Assembly: GCA_024636595.1 (NCBI GenBank)
Contig: JAGXGT010000105.1
Location: 1-13,252 of the forward strand
Reading direction: 5' to 3'
Origin: Sphingomonadales bacterium
GTDB taxonomy: Bacteria > Pseudomonadota > Alphaproteobacteria > Sphingomonadales > Sphingomonadaceae
Length of the DNA: 13,252 nucleotides
In this document: piece after piece, positions 1 through 6,861 of the stretch
How the letters are laid out: each line of letters starts with the position of its first letter
How positions within the stretch are numbered: the stretch's first letter is position 1
Translations under genes and position numbers: made by a program
The notes under the pieces: model-generated
Told to the model about the DNA's origin: nothing
Seen by the model: only the letters and a program-made list of their open reading frames with translations
Databases searched by the model: none

Positions 1-1893
1 GGCGGGCCATACAATCGTGGGGTCACACGGGTCGGGAAAAGTGGCGTGCAACATTTCCAGCATCTGGCCATATTGCTGTCGGTCTTCCTCCCTGCCGCTA
101 TGGATACCCTTGGCAGCGAGCAGCCAGTAAGCGTCCATCGCCTCGGGCGACATCGGTGCGGTTCCGGCTGGCGGAAAAATCACGCTGTTCATCAGCAATC
201 GGGTTTTTTGATATTGTTCTACGGCAAGATCGTGGTTGCCAGACGCTGCGGTTGCCGCCGCCAGGTGCAGCGAAGGCTGACCCAGATCCGCCATCCGCTG
301 GCCCGCACGAATTGCAGCATCGATATTACCAAGATTGAGATGCGCCACACATAGCATGCCATAATTTCGGCCATCGACAGGATCCTGATCAACCGCCGCT
401 TCGATATAGGGCAGCGCTTCTGCCGTCCGTCCGCAATATAACAGGAAGGATCCCAGGCGCATGACAACAGCGGGATTTTCAGGCTCCAGTTGATGGGCTT
501 TGAAGGCGAGATCAAGGGCACCGACAGCGTCGTTCTTGGTCCATTGATACAGACCAAGCATTGCATAGGCGTGGCCCTGCTTCGGCGAAAGTTCGATGGC
601 CTTTTTCGCACATTCGGCCATGCGCTCCGCTTGCCCCAATTTATCCAGACACGGGGTATAGACCGCAGTATAGACATGCGCCTCTGCCAATGCCGTCCAG
701 CATTCGGCAAATTCCGGCTCCAGCTCCAACGCTTGTTCCAGCAATGCAATTGCGGTGTCGAGCACACCGTCCCCGATCGCACGGCGGGTCAGGGAGCGGC
801 CCTGCAGATAGAGACCATAAGCCGCCTTGTTGTCTGTCATGCGGCGGACATCGGGATCCGTGATATCCAGCTTTAGCGCCGAACATAATTCCTTTGTTAC
901 CGTTCGCGCCACCTGCTCGCGAGAGGAAAAAATATCGTCCTCGGTGCCGTCATAGCTATAGCTCCAACTCTCAAAACCGGTTTGGCCGTCAATCAGGCGC
1001 ACATTGATCCGGACATCGGCACCCTGTCGCTGAACCGATCCCTCGACCAAATGGGTTACATGAAGCAGATCGGCAATTTCCGGCAATGAGCGGCTGGTAT
1101 CTTTAAACTGAAAAGATGATGTCCGCCCTGCTACCAAAAGCTGCGGAACCTGTCCCAGCGTCGTGATCAGTTCATCGACGATTCCATCGGCAAAATATCC
1201 CTGATCATCCTCACTATCCAGAGAGGCAAAGGGCAGTACCGCAATCCGTGCCCTACCGCTTTGCCGGTCGGCCATAATGGCGCGGGATGCGGCCGGGTGC
1301 CGAAGCATCCAGGCATCAAGCAACTTGTTATGATCCGCGAGATTGTCGGATGCTTTCAATTTGGCCAGAGCATCGCTGACTTTCGTCTGCAATCGCTGTT
1401 CAACGGCCTTCCTGCGCTCGGCCAGCCATGTTTCGAAATCGTCTCCAAAACTCAACTGATCGAGAAGTTGTTTGCCGCCAATGGCCAGGAGCAATTCTGT
1501 TGCTTGCGCCCACCTGCCAGCGGCAAGCGCTGTTTCCAGATCAGCGAGATCCGACTGCACGATAGTCGCATTGATGCCAATCCGGCTACGCGAGACTTCA
1601 AGCAGATCGCAACCAGCCGCAGCCAGCAATTTGCCCAAATCCAGCAAACATTGCCTTAAGCTTCCTCGCGCCTGGGCCTCAAAACGGCCCGGCCATAACA
1701 GCTTGCTAAGATGATCCCGATCAATCGGCTCGTCGGGAGCCAGAAAGAGCATTGCCAGCAAAGCGCGAGCGCGCCGATTGGAAATGATTATTTCACTGCC
1801 ATTCGGCCCAGCGAGTTTGAAAGGACCAAATAGCGAAGCGCTTGCGCAGCTATCTTGCCCAACCAAATTATCTTGCCGCTCTGAAGAATCCAA
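1..1893 (-). CDS. BTAD-type transcriptional regulator with TolB-like and TPR domains (3' end cut by window edge)
   Basis: The minus strand stays open from a TGA at 1939-1941 to base 1 without a stop, so the C-terminus lies outside the window; about 631 codons are visible. Counting from the TTG at 1893, residues 19-110 form an OmpR-like winged helix (NRRARALLAML, LWPGRFEAQARGSLRQ). Residues 115-180 resemble the BTAD helical region (LLDQLSFGDDFETWLAERR). Residues 213-340 match the TolB-like module of COG5616-type proteins (ARIAVLPFASL, YFADGIVDEL, LVEGSVQRQ, VRLIDGQTG). TPR-like helices follow from about 376 (AIALLEQALELEPEFAECW). The family consists of cytoplasmic one-component regulators, here with DNA binding joined to a protein-interaction scaffold. 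The first in-frame ATG (1752) lies inside the winged helix and would destroy it, so a non-ATG start is required; TTG 1893 follows a GGGGGCGAG stretch. It is divergent from the 2134 gene and probably acts on the shared intergenic region (inference). Confidence 0.85.
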   Translation of the reverse strand, partial: MDSSERQDNLVGQDSCASASLFGPFKLAGPNGSEIIISNRRARALLAMLFLAPDEPIDRDHLSKLLWPGRFEAQARGSLRQCLLDLGKLLAAAGCDLLEVSRSRIGINATIVQSDLADLETALAAGRWAQATELLLAIGGKQLLDQLSFGDDFETWLAERRKAVEQRLQTKVSDALAKLKASDNLADHNKLLDAWMLRHPAASRAIMADRQSGRARIAVLPFASLDSEDDQGYFADGIVDELITTLGQVPQLLVAGRTSSFQFKDTSRSLPEIADLLHVTHLVEGSVQRQGADVRINVRLIDGQTGFESWSYSYDGTEDDIFSSREQVARTVTKELCSALKLDITDPDVRRMTDNKAAYGLYLQGRSLTRRAIGDGVLDTAIALLEQALELEPEFAECWTALAEAHVYTAVYTPCLDKLGQAERMAECAKKAIELSPKQGHAYAMLGLYQWTKNDAVGALDLAFKAHQLEPENPAVVMRLGSFLLYCGRTAEALPYIEAAVDQDPVDGRNYGMLCVAHLNLGNIDAAIRAGQRMADLGQPSLHLAAATAASGNHDLAVEQYQKTRLLMNSVIFPPAGTAPMSPEAMDAYWLLAAKGIHSGREEDRQQYGQMLEMLHATFPDPCDPTIVWPA

Positions 1894-1919
1894 AAGCTCG
1901 CCCCCACCGACCGACTTGC

Positions 1920-1947
1920 ACCATAAAACACAAAAGGTTCAGCACAA
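1920..1947 (-). promoter_or_regulatory. weak candidate promoter for the BTAD/TolB/TPR regulator
   Basis: On the minus strand a TTGTGC element (1947-1942) is followed after 16 nt by TATGGT (1925-1920). This would place transcription initiation about 20 nt before the TTG start at 1893. Only the first three bases of the -35 and four of six -10 bases fit the sigma-70 consensus. An 11-bp perfect palindrome, ATTGCAGCAAT (1953-1963), lies just upstream and could be an operator. Position supports the call more than sequence does. Confidence 0.25.
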
Positions 1948-2016
1948 TCGTTATTGCAGCAATTTTCTTGCATCAGAATGGCCCATTGGCCTGGAAAAAC
2001 CGCATCTGCCCGGCAG

Positions 2017-2058
2017 AATTCGCCCGGAATCGCGTAAATTCCACGCCAATTTCCACGC
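2017..2058. repeat. phased short direct repeats in the divergent intergenic region
   Basis: Four related units occur in a row: AATTCGC at 2017, AATCGC at 2028, AATTCCACGC at 2037 and AATTTCCACGC at 2048, with start-to-start steps of 11, 9 and 11 bp. The last two share an exact octamer, TTCCACGC, at 2039-2046 and 2051-2058. Repeats on one DNA face, about one helical turn apart, are the kind of site bound by tandem winged-helix regulators; SARP/BTAD activators are known to use direct repeats. Assigning them to either BTAD protein here is inference. The rest of the 1894-2133 intergenic region shows no gene. Confidence 0.35.
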
Positions 2059-2133
2059 AAGGCACAACGCTCGCTTCAACGGGCCTCCACGACATGCCGC
2101 GCCGACACCAACGTCAATTCAAGGAAATCTATC

Positions 2134-2241
2134 ATGACCAATATCGCCTCTTTGGCGCAAACGAGCGGCCGTCTGGCCGTCGCTTTCGCCGCCTACGCTG
2201 CGACAATAACCTTCATTCTGTCCAGCTTCGCCTTCGCATGA
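2134..2241 (+). CDS. 35-residue hydrophobic peptide (possible membrane peptide or signal-like peptide)
   Basis: A short ORF of 35 residues starts at ATG 2134 behind AAGGAA (2121-2126) at a 7-nt spacing. It encodes a polar N-terminus with one arginine (TNIASLAQTSGR) followed by a hydrophobic helix rich in Ala, Phe, Ile and Leu that ends in SSFAFA. The product could span the inner membrane once, or be little more than a signal peptide ending at an A-F-A cleavage-like site. It is the first gene after the divergent region and lies 36 nt before the next ORF, so it could be co-transcribed with it or act as a leader peptide. No function is recognised. Codon choice and the ribosome binding site favour a real gene, but homology was not checked. 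Confidence 0.55.
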   Translation: MTNIASLAQTSGRLAVAFAAYAATITFILSSFAFA

Positions 2242-2277
2242 GCGAACCGATACCATACCATTTGAAAGACTAGAATC

Positions 2278-2652
2278 ATGAACACCTACCAGTCAATCCT
2301 GCCGCCGCTGTTGGCGGCAGCCCTCGCCATCGGTCATCCGGACGCGGCATTTGCGGCCCTTTCCGATGCACGATCGAGCCAATATGCGGCGCTACACAAC
2401 GCCACCAGCGACGGTGACAAGCAGACCTGCGCGACGCGCCGCTTTGGTCCGTCCCATCATGCCAGCAAACGCAGTCGCGCATCGCAATGCACTGACAAAC
2501 AAGCGTCGACGCTGATCAGCGCCCAGCACAATTGCCGCCTGTCCAGCCGCGGACCGCGTCATGTTGCGCTCGCCGCAAAGCGGAGCGAATGCGCGAACGA
2601 TAACGCGCCCGTCTATTCGGATGCGGCCCGTACAAACGAAAGCGGGCAATAA
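2278..2652 (+). CDS. predicted secreted small protein with four cysteines
   Basis: A 124-residue protein begins with a signal-peptide-like segment (residues 1-26, hydrophobic PPLLAAALAIG, A-F-A cleavage-like site at 24-26). The mature part of about 98 residues is hydrophilic, rich in Arg, Ser, Ala and His, and has four cysteines at 51, 71, 86 and 105. Spacings of 20, 15 and 19 could allow two disulfides in the periplasm. Third codon positions are GC-rich throughout, including the C-terminal half, which supports coding. The ribosome binding site is poor (GAAAGA about 10 nt upstream). It ends 22 nt before the chosen glutaminase start, so co-transcription is likely. I do not recognise the family, and the low-complexity composition leaves some chance that only the N-terminal part is genuine. 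Confidence 0.5.
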   Translation: MNTYQSILPPLLAAALAIGHPDAAFAALSDARSSQYAALHNATSDGDKQTCATRRFGPSHHASKRSRASQCTDKQASTLISAQHNCRLSSRGPRHVALAAKRSECANDNAPVYSDAARTNESGQ

Positions 2653-2674
2653 TCCCGTGGCTCGCCCCCGCGCA

Positions 2675-4276
2675 ATGACCGCGATCAAACCGATTGCTTC
2701 ACCAGATCCCAGCCAGGCATGGATCGCGCGCCTGTATCGCTCGCTTGGTTCGGAATCAGGCACGCCAGTGCGCGCGCGCCATGTGGTTGAACGGTTCAAG
2801 GAGGCCGGGTTTCCGGAGGATGATCCGCGTCTGCGGTCGACCTTGCTGAACTTTCGCCAAGCACCGCCCGATGAAGTTCTCACCGCAGAAAGCTTTGCCG
2901 GGAAGATTGCGGCGGACGAAATGTCGATGGTCCAGCGCGCGCTTTCCGGTGCCTTGGTCATTCCCGACTTCCAGGGCTTTGGCGAGCATGTCCGGGCCAT
3001 GTTTGAGGAATGTCGAGAAGAACGGAGCGGCCAAGTCGCCTCCTATATTCCGCAACTCGCGCGGGTGAACGAAGAAAAATATGCGCTTGGCCTTTGTACG
3101 ATCAGCGGGCAGCAGCTCTCGCTCGGCGACGATCAGGATCATTATTGCGTGCAGTCCACATGCAAGCCGATCAATTATGCGGTGGCCCGTGACCTGGCCG
3201 ACCGTGATACGGTGCACCATCACGTCGGCCGCGAACCATCGGGCCGGTCATTCAACGAGTTGATGCTGAACCCGCAAGGGTTGCCGCACAATCCGATGAT
3301 CAATGCCGGAGCGATCATGTGTTCCTCGCTGATCAACCCGCAGACGCCGCTCGCCGACCGGTTCGACTTCATCATGGACAAATGGCAGCAACTGGCGGGC
3401 GGCCGCCGGCCGGCGTTTGACAATGCCGTCTATCTTTCGGAAAAAGCGACCGCCGATCGCAATTTCGCGCTGGCCTATTTCATGCGGGAAAATAACGCCT
3501 TTCCGCCCGATACCAATCTGGCGGAAACGCTGGATTTCTATTTCCAATGTTGTTCGATGACGGTCGATGTCCGCCAGATGGCGGTGATCGCGGCAACGCT
3601 GGCCAATGGCGGAATTTGCCCGGTGACCAACCAACGGGTTCTGCGATCGGAGACGGTGAAAGACTGTCTTTCACTGATGTATTCGTGCGGGATGTATGAT
3701 TTTTCCGGCGAATATGCCTTTACCGTCGGCATCCCGGCAAAATCCGGGGTATCGGGTGCATTGATGCTGGTGGTGCCGGGTGTTTGCGGCATCGCGATCT
3801 GGAGTCCCCGGCTCGACCGCTGCGGCAATTCCGTGCGCGGGGTCAGCTTCTCGCAAAAGCTGGTCAAGAAATTTGCCTTTCACAGCTATGCCAACATGGT
3901 AGAGGACCATTCCCTGATCAACCCCACGGTCAGCGAGGTTGTGCGCACCGCCGATGCCTCTGGCTATCTTTGCGCGGCGGCGGCCAACGGCGATCTCAGC
4001 GAACTGCGCCGGCTGATCGCCACCGGTGCCGACATCTCGCGCAGCGATTATGATGGCCGGACAGCGCTTCACCTCGCCGCCTGCGAAGGCCAGGTCGAAG
4101 CGGCGCGGCTGCTGATCGGCGCAGGATGTGCGTTACAGCCCCGGGATCGCTGGGGAAACACCCCGCTTGACGATGCCAAACGGGAGAAACGGTACGACAT
4201 TGTCGCGTTGCTGCGCTCTGAAGCGCTCGACAAGCGCAATGCGGCTCCGAAAAAACGCGTGGCGCGTGCTGTCTGA
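2675..4276 (+). CDS. glutaminase of animal kidney type with C-terminal ankyrin repeats
   Basis: Hydrolyses L-glutamine to glutamate and ammonia by a serine/lysine mechanism (beta-lactamase-like fold), probably in the cytoplasm. Numbered from ATG 2675 (533 residues), residues 17-112 resemble the EF-hand-like helical domain of animal GLS (LTAESFAGKI, ALVIPDFQGF). The catalytic domain, about 120-400, keeps every key residue: Tyr124 (ASYIPQLA), Ser161 and Lys164 (VQSTCKP), Asn210 (HNPMINAGAI), Glu256 and Asn263 (LSEKATADRN), Tyr289 (LDFYFQCCS), Tyr341 (SCGMYDFSG), Val359 (AKSGVSGA). Three ankyrin-like units follow at about 428-520 (DYDGRTALHLAACEGQVEAA, DRWGNTPLDDA). Typical bacterial glutaminases have about 310 residues and only the catalytic part. 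The frame is open to ATG 2561, but that extension is basic and overlaps the 2278 gene; GTG 2657 is another possible start. None has a clear Shine-Dalgarno sequence, so coupling to the upstream gene is plausible. A BTAD regulator follows 79 nt downstream. Confidence 0.93.
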   Translation: MTAIKPIASPDPSQAWIARLYRSLGSESGTPVRARHVVERFKEAGFPEDDPRLRSTLLNFRQAPPDEVLTAESFAGKIAADEMSMVQRALSGALVIPDFQGFGEHVRAMFEECREERSGQVASYIPQLARVNEEKYALGLCTISGQQLSLGDDQDHYCVQSTCKPINYAVARDLADRDTVHHHVGREPSGRSFNELMLNPQGLPHNPMINAGAIMCSSLINPQTPLADRFDFIMDKWQQLAGGRRPAFDNAVYLSEKATADRNFALAYFMRENNAFPPDTNLAETLDFYFQCCSMTVDVRQMAVIAATLANGGICPVTNQRVLRSETVKDCLSLMYSCGMYDFSGEYAFTVGIPAKSGVSGALMLVVPGVCGIAIWSPRLDRCGNSVRGVSFSQKLVKKFAFHSYANMVEDHSLINPTVSEVVRTADASGYLCAAAANGDLSELRRLIATGADISRSDYDGRTALHLAACEGQVEAARLLIGAGCALQPRDRWGNTPLDDAKREKRYDIVALLRSEALDKRNAAPKKRVARAV

Positions 4277-4355
4277 TGAAGCCGTTATGCCAAGACCCGC
4301 TATTCCGTTATGATGATAGCATTGCGCTGGTACACTCAGGAAGATTTGCCGAACC

Positions 4356-5951
4356 ATGCTCTCGATCAATACCTTCGGCACCCTCCAGGTTTTACACGGG
4401 GACAAACCCGTGGCCTTGCCGGCCTCGCGCAAGACGCGTGCGCTGCTTGCCTATCTGGTGCTCACCGCCACGCCGCAGCGGCGCGACCGTCTGTGCGAAC
4501 TGTTCTGGGACATTCCCGATGATCCGCGTGGCGCCTTGCGCTGGTCGCTCAGCAAACTGCGCCCGATCGTGAAAACGGGTGAAGAGACGCAGCTGCTTGC
4601 GGATCGTGAACGGGTCAGCATCGATGTTGACGCGATCGAGGTCGATTTTCGCGCCTTTCGCAACCTCGTCGAAAATGAACAGAAACGCCCCAATATTGTG
4701 TCGATCGAAGCGGCTTGGGAACAGTCGAACCAGATGCTGCTGGAAGATTGCGAATTGCCCAACCAGCCAGGCTACACGGCATGGCTCGAACAGCAGCGCA
4801 ACGAGCTGACGCGGTTGCGGATTACGCTCTCCCGCCGGCTGGCGCTTTCGCCGGATCTTAGCCCGGTTGATTCCGAGAAATGGTCCGAGCGCTGGCTGGC
4901 CAACGCGCCCTTCGATCCGGCGGCGGCGCAACAGGCCGTTCTCGCCCGGCGTCGGCTTGGGCTGGAACACGAAGCCAATACCCTCGCCCGCGAACTGGAA
5001 CAGTCGTTTCGCGAGGCGGAGCTCGAGCCACCGGTCTGGGCGGATGACATAAAGCCACAAGAGAAATCCAAACCGGCAGACCGCCCGGTCGACGACATTC
5101 AATTGCCGCAAAGCCAGTCGATCCGATTCGTCCAGGCGAAAGACAATATTTCGCTCGCATGGGCTTCGGTCGGCGATCCGGCCTCCCCGCCGCTGGTCAA
5201 GGCAGCCAATTGGCTGTCGCACCTCGAACTGGACTGGGAGGCCCCGATCTGGAGTCCCCTGTTCCGCGCGCTGGCACAATCGTTCCATTTCATCCGCTAT
5301 GACGAACGCGGATGCGGGCTATCCGATTGGGAAGTCCCCGATATCAGCTTTGAAAGCTTTGTTACCGATCTTGAAACCGTGGTCGATGCAGCGGGACTGG
5401 ATCGTTTTCCGCTGCTCGGGATCAGCCAGGGAGCGGCGGTCTCGATTGAATATGCCGCGCGCCATCCTGACCGCGTCTCGCACCTGATCCTGTTTGGCGG
5501 CTATCCTGCCGGCTGGCGGCACATGGCCACCGCCGAAGAAGCACGCGAGCGCGAGGCAATCATGGTGCTGACCGAAACCGGCTGGGGGCGAGAAAATCCA
5601 TCCTATCGGCATCTGTTTTCCCGCACCTTCATGCCAACCGCAACCGCCGAGGAACTGGCCTGGTTCGACGAGTTCCAGCGGCTGACCACATCGGCGAAAA
5701 ATGCCGTCCGGTTTCTCGAGGCCTTTGCCGATATCGACGTGCGCGACCGGCTGAAAGATGTGAAGGCACCCACGTTGGTCGTGCACAGCCGCAATGACAT
5801 GCGAATTCCGGTAGCGACCGGTCAGGCGCTGGCCGCGCAGATCCCCAACGCGCAATTCGCCGGCATCAACAGCGAAAATCACCTGCTGCTCGGACATGAG
5901 CCGGCATCGCTGGAATTTCTGGACGCTGTCCAACGCTTTCTGAGGGACTGA
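4356..5951 (+). CDS. BTAD-type transcriptional regulator fused to an alpha/beta hydrolase
   Basis: A 531-residue two-part protein. Residues 1-95 form a SARP-like winged helix (SRKTRALLAYLVL, LFWDIPDDPRGALRWSLSKL), and 97-222 a BTAD-like helical region. A charged linker (230-250) leads to an alpha/beta hydrolase at about 255-531. The hydrolase triad appears complete: Ser357 in the elbow GISQGA, Asp481 in HSRND, and His509 in NSENHLLLGHEPA. The hydrolase may serve as a ligand-binding or ligand-cleaving sensor that controls the DNA-binding half, by analogy with other one-component fusions; an active triad means catalysis is not excluded. No membrane segment is seen, so it is expected in the cytoplasm. 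AGGAAG (4338-4343) lies 12 nt before the ATG. The gene follows the glutaminase by 79 nt on the same strand and may share its transcript. Its DNA-binding half is related in type to that of the divergent 1-1893 regulator. Confidence 0.88.
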   Translation: MLSINTFGTLQVLHGDKPVALPASRKTRALLAYLVLTATPQRRDRLCELFWDIPDDPRGALRWSLSKLRPIVKTGEETQLLADRERVSIDVDAIEVDFRAFRNLVENEQKRPNIVSIEAAWEQSNQMLLEDCELPNQPGYTAWLEQQRNELTRLRITLSRRLALSPDLSPVDSEKWSERWLANAPFDPAAAQQAVLARRRLGLEHEANTLARELEQSFREAELEPPVWADDIKPQEKSKPADRPVDDIQLPQSQSIRFVQAKDNISLAWASVGDPASPPLVKAANWLSHLELDWEAPIWSPLFRALAQSFHFIRYDERGCGLSDWEVPDISFESFVTDLETVVDAAGLDRFPLLGISQGAAVSIEYAARHPDRVSHLILFGGYPAGWRHMATAEEAREREAIMVLTETGWGRENPSYRHLFSRTFMPTATAEELAWFDEFQRLTTSAKNAVRFLEAFADIDVRDRLKDVKAPTLVVHSRNDMRIPVATGQALAAQIPNAQFAGINSENHLLLGHEPASLEFLDAVQRFLRD

Positions 5952-6093
5952 TACCCGCCCGTACAAAGGCCTTCGCGATCCAGAGTCTGTCATTTCAACG
6001 CTTGCAGCATGAAATTCACACGCTTGAAACCACGTTCGTTTCCATGTTCATCCTGTCAACACCACTCTCCATTTATCAGAGAGGGACAGACCA

Positions 6094-6357
6094 ATGAATC
6101 GGAATACCGATAACCATGATGTGCGGACAAGATCGGGCAGCGATGCGCGGTTAACCGGCGGGCACAAGGATATATCGACCGAAGGGCGATTTTCACGCTC
6201 CATCGAAGAAGCCGATCTGGACGAGCATTTTGACAATACGCCATTGTGGCAATTTGCTGTGACGAACCAGCAAAGAAGCTCATTGCTGGTGCCAGTCTAT
6301 GCCATGCTGCTGTTCAGCGTCTCCGGGCTGAGCCTGGGCTATCAGGCGGCATCATGA
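6094..6357 (+). CDS. small protein with a C-terminal membrane segment, function unknown
   Basis: An 87-residue protein with a good ribosome binding site (GAGGGA 6081-6086, 7 nt before the ATG). Residues 1-60 are hydrophilic and charged, with an acidic stretch (EEADLDEHFDNTPLW). Residues about 64-84 form one hydrophobic helix (LLVPVYAMLLFSVSGLSLGY) ending close to the C-terminus, as in a tail-anchored protein. No family is recognised. The next ORF (6415) is in the same frame 57 nt downstream, which suggests a two-gene unit. The 142-nt upstream gap holds a GAAAC-N7-GTTTC inverted repeat (6026-6042) and a repeated ACGCTTG (5998 and 6020), but no convincing promoter. Confidence 0.65.
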   Translation: MNRNTDNHDVRTRSGSDARLTGGHKDISTEGRFSRSIEEADLDEHFDNTPLWQFAVTNQQRSSLLVPVYAMLLFSVSGLSLGYQAAS

Positions 6358-6414
6358 TCGAACCGTGGCGCACAGCCACTGATCACCATTGAGATTCGGG
6401 CAGGAGTTCAGCCA

Positions 6415-6861
6415 TTGGTGAAGCGATTTTCCAAATTCGAGATCATTGATGCGATGCGATGCGACCTGTGCCTGTTCGGCGATGGCGATTGGTCGGTGGA
6501 AAAGCTGCGGGCGATCAAACCGGCGCTGCCGCCGCTTGCGCGTGTCATCGTGATTGACACAAAGCTGCCCTGCACGGAGCAAATGCCAAATGACCGGGGT
6601 CGAATCACGCCATGCAAAGCACGAATGCGCCACGCAATAGGCAAACTGCTCACGCTCCATTGGAAATGGCGGACCGGCATCAAAATCCAGACGCGCTATG
6701 GATGCCGGCTGATGTCCTGTGAAGAACTGGTCAGTTCGGAAGGCGAGGTGCAGCTGGTCCTCGACTATCGTTCGCAGGTCGATCCCGATCAACCGCGCCC
6801 GCTGCTTGCCAAACGGGTGATGTGGAAACCGGGCTTCGATCCGATGATGCCAAGCGGTTGA
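6415..6861 (+). CDS. hypothetical protein, about 148 residues
   Basis: The start is taken as TTG 6415, 8 nt after AGGAG (6402-6406); GTG 6418 is the alternative. The predicted product is basic, soluble and mixed alpha/beta in character (ARVIVIDTKL, LMSCEELVSSEGEVQLVLDY), with five cysteines and no signal peptide or membrane segment. Codon choice (CTG, GTG, GCG, GGC) matches the neighbouring real genes. The antisense frame over the same bases gives a His/Arg/Gln-rich product typical of a shadow. I recognise no domain. It lies in frame with the 6094 gene and is separated from it by one TGA and 57 nt, so the two may be one transcript. The 163-nt gap to the convergent TetR gene (6862-7024) shows no clear terminator or further gene. 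Confidence 0.55.
   Translation: MVKRFSKFEIIDAMRCDLCLFGDGDWSVEKLRAIKPALPPLARVIVIDTKLPCTEQMPNDRGRITPCKARMRHAIGKLLTLHWKWRTGIKIQTRYGCRLMSCEELVSSEGEVQLVLDYRSQVDPDQPRPLLAKRVMWKPGFDPMMPSG

Noticed and set aside
219..782. 187-codon minus-strand ORF
   Set aside because: Different frame from the continuous regulator frame covering 1-1893; Trp/Arg/Ser-rich translation typical of a shadow.
1788..2060. 90-codon minus-strand ORF with ATG starts overlapping the regulator N-terminus
   Set aside because: It is out of frame with the winged helix and ends without joining it; the translation has no domain character. A frameshift linking the two cannot be excluded but is not needed.
2392..3000. 202-codon minus-strand ORF
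   Set aside because: Antisense to the four-Cys gene and the glutaminase N-terminus; Arg/Ser/Ala-rich with no recognisable motif.
4392..5288. 298-codon minus-strand ORF
   Set aside because: Antisense to the BTAD-hydrolase gene, whose domains and catalytic triad are clear; the antisense product is Arg/Gln/Phe-rich without a fold signature.
5966..5973. AAGGCCTT palindrome after the BTAD-hydrolase gene
   Set aside because: Eight bases with no loop and no T-tract cannot form a terminator; expected by chance at this GC content.
6023..6048. CTTGAAA followed by CCATGT, resembling a heat-shock (sigma-32) promoter before the 6094 gene
   Set aside because: The spacing is too short for the consensus and the -10 half is incomplete.
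6354..6392. 12-codon ORF whose ATG overlaps the TGA of the 6094 gene
   Set aside because: It stops after 12 codons and has no ribosome binding site of its own; the ATGA overlap looks accidental.
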